Shown: one piece after another, positions 55,470 through 64,000 of the stretch
Layout: each line of letters starts with the position of its first letter
Numbering within the stretch: position 1 is the stretch's first letter
Origin: Ceratothoa steindachneri
Lineage: Eukaryota > Arthropoda > Malacostraca > Isopoda > Cymothoidae
DNA: 64,000 bases
Direction of reading: 5' to 3'
Assembly: GCA_963969495.1 (NCBI GenBank)
Contig: OZ018320.1
Span: 77,242,313 to 77,306,312, forward strand
Translations under genes and position numbers: made by a program
Notes under the pieces: model-generated
Databases searched by the model: none
Told to the model about the DNA's origin: nothing
Seen by the model: the letters and a program-made list of their open reading frames with translations, nothing else

Positions 55470-56550
55470 CTCTTCTGTTTTAATCTCCGATTTCCCATAA
55501 ATGGATAGGCAAGCGAGACTGTTCAACCGATCTTGTGACGTGGTATTTCGTAGAAAGGTCTTTATTCGCTTCATTGTACTAAAGCATCACTCTGAATCAG
55601 CAGTTGAAACTGGTGTCACAAGGACAATTTTGAGCAATTTTGATACTTCAGAGAATGTTTCATTAAAGCTGTTTTTATTTAGGAATTTCATTAAGTTATT
55701 GATGTTTGGAATTTTAGTGAAAGTATCATTTGCATACAAAACGGATAATTCACATTTTAATTTCTCTTTATTAAGCATTGAATAATTTGCATAAATTGCC
55801 TCAATATGATCGGGAGGAAAAAGAGTTTCTGTAAAGTTTAGAATCGCCTAGATTTACATGGTAAATGAATAAAACATATCTGAAGTTGGGAATTTTGCTT
55901 TTAATTCATCTTTTATTTAATTGCACGTTTCTGCTGCACACGATTCCAAATAAGAAAACAAGAAGAATGAGATGTTTCTCTTTTACGCCTTTTTCTTTGC
56001 TGTGATGTTAAATTTTCTGTTATTGGTTTTGATTGGTTACTATTATTGAAATATTCGGACACATTTTCACGTAGGTGGATAATGCCCATTTCAAAATTCT
56101 TGAGAGCTTCTTCAGAAGTAATGCTGTTTGTTTTTCTAAACTGTAAGATTCCAAAGAGGATATCAACATGTTTGAACATATCATAAGAATTTCTAAAGAG
56201 AAAATAAATTCTTCATCTTCCAAAGTTTTCTTGAATCCAATAAATTCAAAAATGCTCTTCTGATCCCACTCTTCTTCATTTTGAATACTGATAAAGCACT
56301 CTATTATTTGTCTTCTGTTTTCGCGTACTGCAATAATTATTCTAGATTGAAAATTCCAACGTGTCTCACAAACTCTCGGAATCTGAACAGTACAGAATTT
56401 GTGGAGCTGACCTTTGCGCTTAGGTGAAATATCAAAAAACACCAATTCCTTTCAAACTTAAAAAACAAAAACAAGTTGATCCTTTTATTAAAAGAAAATA
56501 TTTTCTTAATGATCAAGATTAATTGGTGTGCGTAGCAATGAACGTAATGA
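55470..56550 (-). pseudogene. hAT transposase, C-terminal half
   Basis: Minus-strand frames: HYVHCYAHQLILIIKKIFSF (from 56548), FFDISPKRKGQLHKF, VCETRWNFQSRIIIAV, GFKKTLEDEEFIF, the HVDILFGILQFRKTNSI region, SVLYANDTFTKIPN, KLLKIVLVTPVSTADSE, then CFSTMKRIKTFLRNT and TSQDRLNSLACLSI, the dimerisation motif. In the ZMYM-type hAT family this order is typical. The N-terminal half is mostly missing, and frameshifts occur near 56445, 56170, 55900 and 55590. The reading frame continues across the SINE into ETADDESVT. Confidence 0.82.
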
Positions 56551-56563
56551 GTCACCGACTCAT

Positions 56564-57054
56564 GTTAGTTAGTTAGTCAGCGCCAATCCTCCCATGATAC
56601 TGGGAGGATCCCCGACCGGATAATGAAATTTATATAAGGTCAGTATGACAATCGCTGGTCGGCCCGAGGGCCCCGTCCTCTTTTGGGGAGAGGTGCCAGG
56701 AATTATTATGTTTTGACACCAAACAGCCTTTATCACTTCGGGGGAGAGGGATCTGTTCCGCGGCAGAGGTACGTGGATATAGATACCCATCGGCAGGATT
56801 CCTTGGAACAGTGTGTGTTGTGCTGTGAAGGCGGGAGAGGAAGGAAAGCAGTGTAGTGAGGGGCTATGTTGTAAGGTGAGAGGTGTAAGATGTACCCACA
56901 CGAAAACGGGGTGAGCATAGCGCGTCCACCAATCGGTAGCCAGATCTCTCCGTGCGCTGACTTTTGTGTCCGCTCATGCCGGGTTTCGGAATCGAACCCG
57001 GTACCGCGACGTTGGGAGGCCAACGCCGTATCCACTCGGCTAGCATGAGCTCTA
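56564..57054 (-). mobile_element. tRNA-derived SINE with 13-bp target duplication
   Basis: The minus-strand head starts near GCTCATGCTAGCCGAGTGG (acceptor half, A box TAGCCGAGTGG). It continues to B box GGTTCGATTCC and CCCGGCATGAGC, so GCTCATG pairs with CATGAGC like a tRNA acceptor stem. The anticodon loop has CCTCCC, which is not a proper tRNA loop. A body of about 400 bp follows, ending in CTGACTAACTAACTAAC. GTCACCGACTCAT flanks both ends (56551-56563 and 57055-57067). It interrupts the hAT transposase. Confidence 0.92.
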
Positions 57055-57382
57055 GTCACCGACTCATCGTCAGCTGTCTCGGGCCAGACTTGCCTGGTCC
57101 ATATTTTGAGCTATTGAGTCACATTGTAAAAAGGATGATATGAAGCGGCCGGGAGTCGCTTCAAGAAAGAGATAGGCTTAAATGGACCCGAAAATGTGGG
57201 CCCTTTGACATTCGTTTGGAAGAGGCATTGAAGAAATTTTTCTTTTATATACCCAATACAGGCTTTGCATGCATTAAAAAATTTTGATATGGAATTTATC
57301 TTGCATACTTTTAATTTTTTATATATTTTGTTGGTCGGGCCCGGCCCCTCTGTCCCTAATGTACAAGCCGCCAGTGTATGTA

Positions 57383-57383
<1 letters not shown>

Positions 57384-57448
<65 letters not shown>
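57384..57448. repeat. (TA)n tract
   Basis: About 65 bp of TA repeat, starting with TGTATA, between the hAT element and a PLE tail. Confidence 0.95.
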
Positions 57449-57451
<3 letters not shown>

Positions 57452-57714
57452 GAATACATGCTTTGTTAAAATAAACAACAATGACTGGTTGATTAAGCTT
57501 GCGCTGCAACTTTTTAACCTTAACAAAGACTTTGTTTTCAGAAAGCGAAAGGAAGGGGAATTTTTATCTTTATTAGCCGAGAAGTCCTTCAACCTTTTCA
57601 AAGATCATCTTCTGGGCACACGATGAAAAAAATTACAAAAATGGGTTTTATATATGCATTATTATCTTAACATAATAATATGTTTTAGGACCAATGAGTA
57701 TGGACAAAAAAATG

Positions 57715-59525
57715 ATGCTTATAAAACGGCAAAAATGATTTTCTTGCCTAAGCACAGGAAGGACCCGAGGTTGAGAGAGAGAGCTACCTGCCAATTTCAA
57801 CCCTAGAATTTGGCGGGAAGCTCTTCGAGAAGATCCTCAACCAAAGACTGGTGCTTCACCTGGAGGAGAATTCCCTTTACAACCCGTACCAGTTTCGATT
57901 TCGTAAAAAGCAAAGTACGGAGATGGCGATAAATGTCATCACGAAAAAGCTAGCCCAAGCCAACGGGAAATAAGTTACGTGGACATTGTTTGTCGGGATG
58001 TATCAAAGGCGTTTGATAAGGTGTGGCAACGGGGAATGCAGTACAATATCTTACGGCGGTGCCTAACTGAAAACTTAGAAAGAACTCTCTGTGACTATGT
58101 CTGGGAGAGGGCGGCGTATGTCAGTTTAGGGTGCACAGACGGACCGAAGTTTCCGCTCACTGCGGGCCTCCCACAGAAAGGGGGTCTGTCCCACACTCTC
58201 TTTTCAATTTACACCGCAGATATCCCAGCCCCTACGAACCCCACTTGCCTCAATATTCAATTCGTCGATGATTTCAGCTAGATAATCCCTTGTCTATGGA
58301 GGAATGCGCCTATGTAAGCTCGTATGACAGCAGCAGAAATCGAGAGCTTAAACATCTACGAGGCACAATGGAAGATTCGAACGAATCAAGAAAAGTTCAA
58401 TGTAGTCCCCATTTGCAGGAGACTACTACCTGATGTCAAGGTGAGGGATAGACTTTATCCCTACACCACGGAGTGCAATGTACTCGGAATGAAGATTACT
58501 TCGTCCGGGTAACATAACATAACATGACATAATTTTACGGATGACAAAAGCCACAAGGGCCTATCAAAGGTCATCCGCATCCGTCAAAACCCACCCACAA
58601 AAAGCACCATCACCAGGGGAAGACAAAATCAAAGTCCCCCACAATATAATATAACAGATGACAAAAGCCACAAGAGCTCATCATAGGTCATCCGAGTCAA
58701 ACGGCCTCTTTTATAAGGCACCCAAACTCCCAGGAAAACTACATCCAGAGGATTGCGTCCAGAAACAAGGGTATCACCAATCAAGGCTTGTCAAGAACTA
58801 AATCATGCAGCTAAGATATATACAAACAATATTAATATATACAAAACTTAGGAACCATCACAACCTTGCCTCCCCATAAACTCATCCAACCTACTCTTAA
58901 ATACATTTAAATTTGGACTACCTACTACCCTCCGCGGCAATTTATTCCAGAAGTCCACCACTCTATTGGCGAAAAAATATTTTCTTAAATCCAACCTACA
59001 CCCTTGCTTTTTAATTTTCAAGTGGTGACCTCTAGTCCGATTTCCATCATCTAACTCAAAAAACTTGTTAACATCCAATTTATCTATCCCAGAAAAAACA
59101 CGTCGCAGATAGAGTCTCCCATGCCTCGTCTGCAGTCAGGTCTCCTCTGGAGTCAGGTCTCTATATATGTTCAGAAATTTCCGTGAAAGCAACAAGAAAA
59201 AGATCTAAAGTGCACTTGTAAGTTCTACTTTGCTCTACGCCACTTCCGCCTTCTCTTGTGTATCGAGGACACAAAAGAGGAAACTACAAGTGGTACAGAA
59301 CAAATGTATGTACCTAATTACACGTACATACAGGCGAGAAAGAAGAAGCAAGGAAGAGCTGCACCAGGAGGCGGGGTTAAGTCCCATTAACGTTGTCATC
59401 GAAGAACGGACAAGGAATATGCAGGCGCTGGTTAATCGAGAATTGAATGCTGGAATCATTTAAATGATTAACCAGAACAGAAGAGCTAGAAGTCGCACTA
59501 GATTTCCGAGTTCAGCTAGCCTATT
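57715..59525 (+). pseudogene. LINE (Jockey-like, related to LINE J) RT, split by CR1 tail
   Basis: Frames give KMIFLPKHRKDPRL, NQRLVLHLEEN-like pieces, DVSKAFDKVW (motif A), LPQKGGLSHTLFSIYTADIP (normally PQGSxLSP, degenerate here), IQFVDDFS (FVDD with frame break), EAQWKIRTNQEKFNVVPI and VLGMKITSSG at 58509. The reading resumes at about 59107 with VQNKCMYLITRTYRRERRSK and LHQEAGLSPINVVIEERTRN, ending near 59525. The N-terminus and endonuclease are absent. It differs from LINE J but shares its phrasing. Confidence 0.82.
58510..59106 (-). mobile_element. CR1 3' end inserted in a LINE
   Basis: The minus-strand C-terminus reads KFFELDDGNRTRGHHLKIKK, FFANRVVDFWNKLPRRVVGS and PNLNVFKSRLDEFMGRQG, stopping at 58848. 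The 3' UTR holds two GATGACAAAAGCCACAAG units (about 58537 and 58654), each closed by GGTCATCCG. It ends with AACATAACATAACATGAC (58512-58530). It interrupts the host LINE between TSSG and its continuation. Same family as 40.3-45.9 kb. Confidence 0.88.
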
Positions 59526-60104
59526 GGCTGGAGAAAATGAAGTGCATTTCTACGCATGAAAAGGGTTGTATTTTACCAAAGATACTGACAAAACCTGAGA
59601 ACAATACCCTGAACAATGGAAAATCACCAACTATTGACTACAAATTCACCTATGAAGACTTACCTACACCGAACAAGACTTCAAGAAAGAAGCAACAAAT
59701 GACACATAAAATACACTCACTACAAAATAAATAAAAACAATGAAACTAAGCATAAAACTTAAAGTAATTTATTACAACAACAGCAAATGCGCATAACATA
59801 CCCAAGAAAATTAATTTCATTAAAGAAAAATGGCTTGAACGCCATAATAATAATAAAAATTAAGGAAAACAACAAAGGAAACACAGGACAAAAAATATTG
59901 AAAGCGATAGGCCTGATCACCAGGCTCTTGCATCTCTTTGCAAATCCACCACACTACTTTCTCTCTTCACAACTTGTCTATTTTCGTCTATCTACCCACG
60001 CACCATTTTCTCCCCTACACTCACACAAACATATCAATTCGCATTTCGACATAAGAATATATGATTGGTCAAAATAAATATTCTTATGTAAAGATCAGTT
60101 TGGG
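59526..60104. other. LINE 3' UTR and PLE flank, non-coding
   Basis: A-rich plus-strand sequence with no coding features. The frame at 59787-60077 appears to be chance. Probably the LINE 3' UTR running into the PLE tail. Confidence 0.4.
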
Positions 60105-60352
60105 TTATTTTTTCTTTTTTGTCACTTCTGATTGGTCCTAAAACATATTCTTATGCTAAGATAATAATGCATAATAAAACCCATTTTTGTAATTTTTTTC
60201 CTTTGAAAAGGTTTAAAGATTTCTCGGCTAATATATGCCACTTGCCAGCAACATTAATCACCTTTCGCTTTCTGAAAAGAAAGTTTTTGTAAAGTTTAAA
60301 AAGCTGCAGCGCAATCTTAACCAAACAGCCATCGCTGTTGATTTTAACAAAG

Positions 60353-60354
<2 letters not shown>

Positions 60355-60417
<63 letters not shown>
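60355..60417. repeat. (TA)n tract
   Basis: About 63 bp of TA repeat shared by the border of PLE family F and the next fold-back. Confidence 0.97.
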
Positions 60418-60420
<3 letters not shown>

Positions 60421-60966
60421 GAAATAAACCACATTCTCCGAAGACAATTTAATTCAGAACAGTTTCGGTGTATCTCACACCCTTTTTCAACTGACACTGG
60501 GCAGAAAATATATAAGAGAAAAGCATAACACAAGATCCCCTCTTTTTTCCCCAATCCCCTACTTGTGGCTAATCTAGGGGGGGGGGGGTTAGGCCTAAAC
60601 ATATATTGAAGGGCTGACATTTTTCTATTTTGTTTATTTGCGATCTTATTATCGTCAGTTCCTAATTTAAATCTATCTGAGGGTCAATTTTCTTTTAATC
60701 CTGTAATAAGATCGCAAATAAACAAAATAGTAAAATGCCAGCTCTTCAATATGTTTAGGCCTACCCCCCCTTCCCCGATTAGCCACAAGTAGGGGATTGG
60801 GGAAAAAAAGAGGGGATCTTGTGTTATGCTTATATGCATTTCCCTTATATTTTCTGCCCAGTGTCAGTTTAAAAAGGGTGTGAGATACACCGAAACTGTT
60901 CTGAATTAAATTGTCTTCGGAGAATGTGGTTTAATTCCTCATCTTTTCTTGCGATATTGCATTAAT

Positions 60967-60969
<3 letters not shown>
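60418..60969. mobile_element. PLE tail fold-back, family G
   Basis: The arms 60418-60660 and about 60705-60955 are inverted copies. Shared are AAACCACATTCTCCGAAGAC, ACAGTTTCGGTGTATCTCAC and TTGTGTTATGCTT (or complements). Each arm has GGTGTGAGATACACCGAAAC preceded by TTGAAAAA/TTTAAAAA (60500-60468 minus, 60872-60898 plus). (TA)n lies on both sides. Confidence 0.75.

Positions 60970-61028
<59 letters not shown>
60970..61028. repeat. (TA)n tract
   Basis: About 59 bp of TA repeat at the right border of the family G fold-back. Confidence 0.97.
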
Positions 61029-61030
<2 letters not shown>

Positions 61031-61054
61031 CGGGAGTGACAATACAATGATGGT

Positions 61055-61145
61055 CGACCTGACCGGAGTGGTTAAGTCTTGCAAGCCGTAGCGATCTTGC
61101 ACTCATAAAGCTCGCTCGGAGTGTTAAATCCGTGCAAAGAGAGTG
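61055..61145 (+). mobile_element. tRNA-like (class II) remnant
   Basis: TGACCGGAGTGGTTAAG fits the A-box region of a Ser/Leu-type tRNA, and GTGTTAAATCC a decayed B box (GGTTCAAATCC). The long stretch between them fits a variable arm. Not a functional tRNA gene; possibly a SINE head. Confidence 0.4.
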
Positions 61146-62185
61146 ATTAATTTGTCCAATATCTCAATCAGCAGCCCACTATATCAGCATTTTGACAACA
61201 TAAAAGCTCTCAACTCCACCACACTCAAAACGAGACGAAATCTTTGAAAAAATAATAATTGCTCTCTAAAAAAATGAGCTAACAACTCACCTCTCCCAAT
61301 CGAGCGACAAATAATGACTAGGCTAACCTAATTAGGCTATAGAATAGGTCTAGACTAACTTAAGAGAGGAAATAAATAAGCGAATTTTGACAGGAGCGAA
61401 CAGGCTAGAACTTATTAAACAGAATAGTGAAAGCCTAACTAGGTTAACCTAGTACTCATCTGTCGCTCATTAGAGAGGTGCGCTGTAAGGTCAAATATTT
61501 GCACAACATTTATTTTTTCAAAACAATAAAATGGGAAAAGGTTGTAAAACAAAGTGATAAATATATAAATAAATATATTTTTCCAAAAGCATCATTGTGA
61601 GGGAAGTCTCTGGAGGCACGCCCCCTGGTGGCTTTGGGCGTGGGAATCATTGGGCAGGTAGTTTGGACAGCTGATGTTTTCCTCCACCTGCGTTTCTTCT
61701 TTGCAACATCTCTTCTTGGCTTCGGAGGCCTCGGCGCCTCATTTTACAGCTGCAATGCAGCTGTCCCTATCTTTGACAGCGATATACTGCTAATCTTTTT
61801 TTAGGAACTGAGTTGATGCTTCAGCTGATCCCTGCAGCGCTTCTGTGAGCTCATGTGTCACGGTTGTACTGGCATAGATCTCCATAAAACACGGTTTGGG
61901 GTATTCGTGTATCCTTGCATGAGAGATGTTCTGTCAAACGGAGTTGTCTCCTCAGAAATGTGGCCTTAATATCGGAGATGTTGGCACGGTCCAAGACTTC
62001 GAGAAAAGGCACGTATTATTATCACTTGATGTCCATTATGGAATGAAGTCAGAGCTGGTGAAAGCATTCCAAAAGCTGCACTTGTTTTTATTACAGAACC
62101 CAGACTTGTGATGCATAAAGGAGGGTGGGGACAAGTGAAGCTCTATCTACCAGAATCTTTGTTGACAAATGCTGGTGATATTTCT
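61146..62185. other. No gene recognised
   Basis: A C/T-rich segment (61620-61760) and a short plus-strand frame at 61926-62111 have no motif I recognise. Confidence 0.4.
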
Positions 62186-62399
62186 AGACGCGCTTCTGCG
62201 AGCGACAAAAAAGCTGCTGGCTGCATAAGCATACTGTTTGGCAGTAGATGACATAGGGTAAAACAAACCGAATCACAACATGATCAGCATTTGATTGTTG
62301 AGCATTTTATTTCCATTAAGGCAAAGACCAGAAAAACTGAAACACCCTCAAAAGTAAAATAAACAACACATCTTATTCCCGGACTTTAATTTAGGACTA

Positions 62400-63420
62400 G
62401 GAAACTCCTTCGAGAGCTAGGTATAGCTCTCGGGCCGGTGGCAACCCTAGATCTGCCCAGGACGCCACCCTGGAGGGTATCACCTTTGACTATTTGTCAC
62501 CACGCCTCTGCTTCAAAGCTTCTACAGCGTCGGAAGTATTGCGTTCGGCCTTTTTGGAGTACACTTCGTATCACGCCTGGAACCATGTCAGTGTATACGG
62601 ATGGCTCCAAGTCCCAAGAGGGAAACGGTCTCCAGCCGTATCGACTCTACTTGAAGTCAACGGGGCTCTGCCAGGCGCTGCGTCTGTCTTCGTGGCCGAG
62701 TTTTTGCAATACACCGCTCTGTGCGGGAGATAACGCGACGTGGCCGATTCGGAGACCGGATTGTCTTTTTTAGTGACTCACAAAGCGCCTTGAATGCTCT
62801 CGGAGCAGTAGAATCTCAGCATCCCTTGGTTCGCCATATCCGTGACGCCACGGATTTGGCGAGCCATGCTGTCGAGATTATCTTCTGCTCGGTTCCTGGA
62901 CATAGGAATTGCGGGGAATGAGCGCGCCGATGAGGGAGCCAAAAAGTCCGTGAGAACTCTGCGACCGGACTAGCGTTTCGCTCTTCCTCACACCGACTAC
63001 ATGGCAGGAATACGGGCAGCTCTTCGGACTGCTTGGCAAAGAAGATGGGAGACGGTCGAAGGGAACTTAAAGTTGCGTGCCATTGCGCCGCGACTGTTCC
63101 CATGGACCTATCCCCTAATGCCGCGACGGCTTCAGGTCGCTTTCTGTCGTCTCTGAATTAGACACACTCGTGGGACGCACCGCCATTTGATGGAGCGCTC
63201 GCCTGCGCCTTGTTGCAAAGACTGCGTTGTCCTCCAGTCTGGGCGATCTTTGCGCACGTTACCTGTCCCGGTACCGGTATGAGTGGTTTCGCTACCGCTT
63301 GTCCCTTGTGTTCGTGATGAGTTCGTGCACACTGACTTGTGCACTTTATGACTTTTTAGAGAATGCTGGCCTCTTCCACTTTATTTGACTGTTTGTTGTG
63401 GGTCGCATGCTCTTTCGCCG
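62400..63420 (+). pseudogene. LINE ORF2 end with RNase H domain
   Basis: Three frames together give VYTDGSKSQEG (first catalytic D, about 62593), FVAEF (E), IVFFSDSQSALNALGAVES (D), AVEIIFCSVPGHRNC where WVPGHVGI is expected, and NERADEGAKKSV (last D). All four DEDD residues can be traced but in different frames. Beyond it are RRLQVAFCRL and a decayed C-terminus to about 63420. An RNase H domain after the RT is known from I-, R1- and LOA-related LINEs; the clade is unassigned. No RT is present upstream. Confidence 0.8.
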
Positions 63421-64000
63421 TGAGGAGCAGGGCCTACCCCCGACGCTTGATCGAGCTTCTTTCTTTTTACCTTTTTTGCTTTGTTTTCTTTTTTGTTTTT
63501 ATCCTATGATCTTTTTATCCTTGTTATTTGTTATTTAAATGTTTTTTTTTTAATATAGCCTAGTCATAGGCTGTAGTGAGTACAGTGACTTATGTCCAAG
63601 TATGCAGTCGTCAGATGAGCTCCTTAAAAAAAAACAAAAAAACTCCCACACTTCAAATATTGCTACAAATTATTTTTTAATTTTCCCAAATTTTACGTGA
63701 AAAAGCCACGAGGGAAACCAAGTAAGAGCACTTAAAAGTCAACTACTTTCTTTCATGGAGTCGAGATGTGTTGATCCTTACCGAAAGAAAGATTAATTCC
63801 TGTTTTCTATTGTTGCCATTCCATGGCTCGCCTGACGACCTTCCCACGGCGAAAGTAGCACTCGTTATCCTTCCTTCTGACCGTTGACGATCACAACGAG
63901 CTATTTTAGAACGTCTTCAATCAGCATGATTTCTTATTCTCAAATTTTAGTCTTTACTCGCACTGCAGGCCGGGAATTAGCACCGACTGCACCATCGTTG
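63421..64000. other. LINE 3' flank and unrecognised sequence
   Basis: A T-rich stretch (63450-63550) probably belongs to the LINE 3' UTR. The rest, to the window end, shows nothing I can identify. Confidence 0.4.

Larger units (their letters stand above)
55273..57376 (-). mobile_element. hAT element (ZMYM-type transposase) carrying a SINE
   Basis: The left end CAGTGGCGGCTCATGGG matches the inverted right end CACTGGCGGCTTGTAC. It is flanked by TATATATA (55265-55272) and TATGTATA (57377-57384), so it landed within TA-rich DNA. The transposase lies on the minus strand with an internal deletion, and a SINE interrupts it. Confidence 0.85.
57449..60354. mobile_element. PLE tail pair (family F) bracketing a LINE
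   Basis: The arms 57449-57700 and 60105-60354 are inverted copies (shared: AGAAAGCGAAAGG, ACAAAAATGGGTTTTAT, TTTTAGGACCAAT). The right arm ends in the ORF phrase KLQRNLNQTAIAVDFNKAYI exactly at (TA)n. This is homologous in position to FNKICI at 3.3 and 31.2 kb. The left arm ends at the matching place. Between them is a nested LINE. Confidence 0.75.

Overview
The window looks like intergenic DNA from a large, repeat-rich invertebrate genome. An arthropod, perhaps a decapod crustacean, is my best guess. This rests only on the mix of mobile-element families and the many long (TA)n tracts, so it is weak. I recognise no host gene. Nearly every ORF longer than about 70 codons is part of a transposable element, a shadow of one, or a translated (TA)n tract. 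At least 20 (TA)n tracts are present; the longest is 284 bp.

Layout. 0-3 kb: a decayed copy of a repeat-associated metazoan gene family. 3.3-5.4 kb: Penelope-like element (PLE) family A, minus strand. 6-9.2 kb: a DD37E Tc1/mariner element split by an insertion, next to an internally deleted mariner. 9.6 kb: a hAT-type MITE. 11-12.3 kb: fold-back PLE tails. 12.3-17.2 kb: two mariner relics of one family, a Merlin-like relic, and one LINE nested in another. 17.5-20.8 kb: PLE family B with direct pLTRs, one of them carrying a hAT MITE. 21.2-31.4 kb: two Jockey-like LINE copies in opposite orientation around a second PLE-A copy, bracketed by PLE tails. 31.8-34.4 kb: fold-backs and PLE family C, which holds the longest open RT frame in the window. 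34.4-38.3 kb: a hAT transposase gene with spliceosomal introns. 38.6-40.1 kb: a second, unrelated hAT relic. 40.3-45.9 kb: a CR1-type LINE carrying both a presumed solo LTR and an internally deleted hAT. 46.8-49.5 kb: PLE, unknown-family and mariner relics and a fold-back PLE. 49.5-51.4 kb: an undescribed modular repeat and the second MITE copy. 54-61 kb: a chain of PLE fold-backs joined by (TA)n, with a hAT, a tRNA-derived SINE, a LINE and a CR1 tail nested in them. 62.2-63.4 kb: the RNase H end of another LINE.

Two themes connect the window. First, PLE 3' ends repeatedly abut (TA)n. In three cases the PLE reading frame stops at the same FNK..I position before running into TA repeats, and many PLE tails are arranged as inverted pairs. 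Several different PLE tails share a short core (YTGARRA, stem, CGAAA) resembling the hammerhead ribozymes known from PLEs. Second, many insertions can be resolved exactly by target-site duplications: 8 bp for hAT, TA for mariner, 5 bp for the LTR, 13 bp for the SINE. This gives a readable order of insertion. I read everything by eye; family assignments rest on remembered motifs, not searches.
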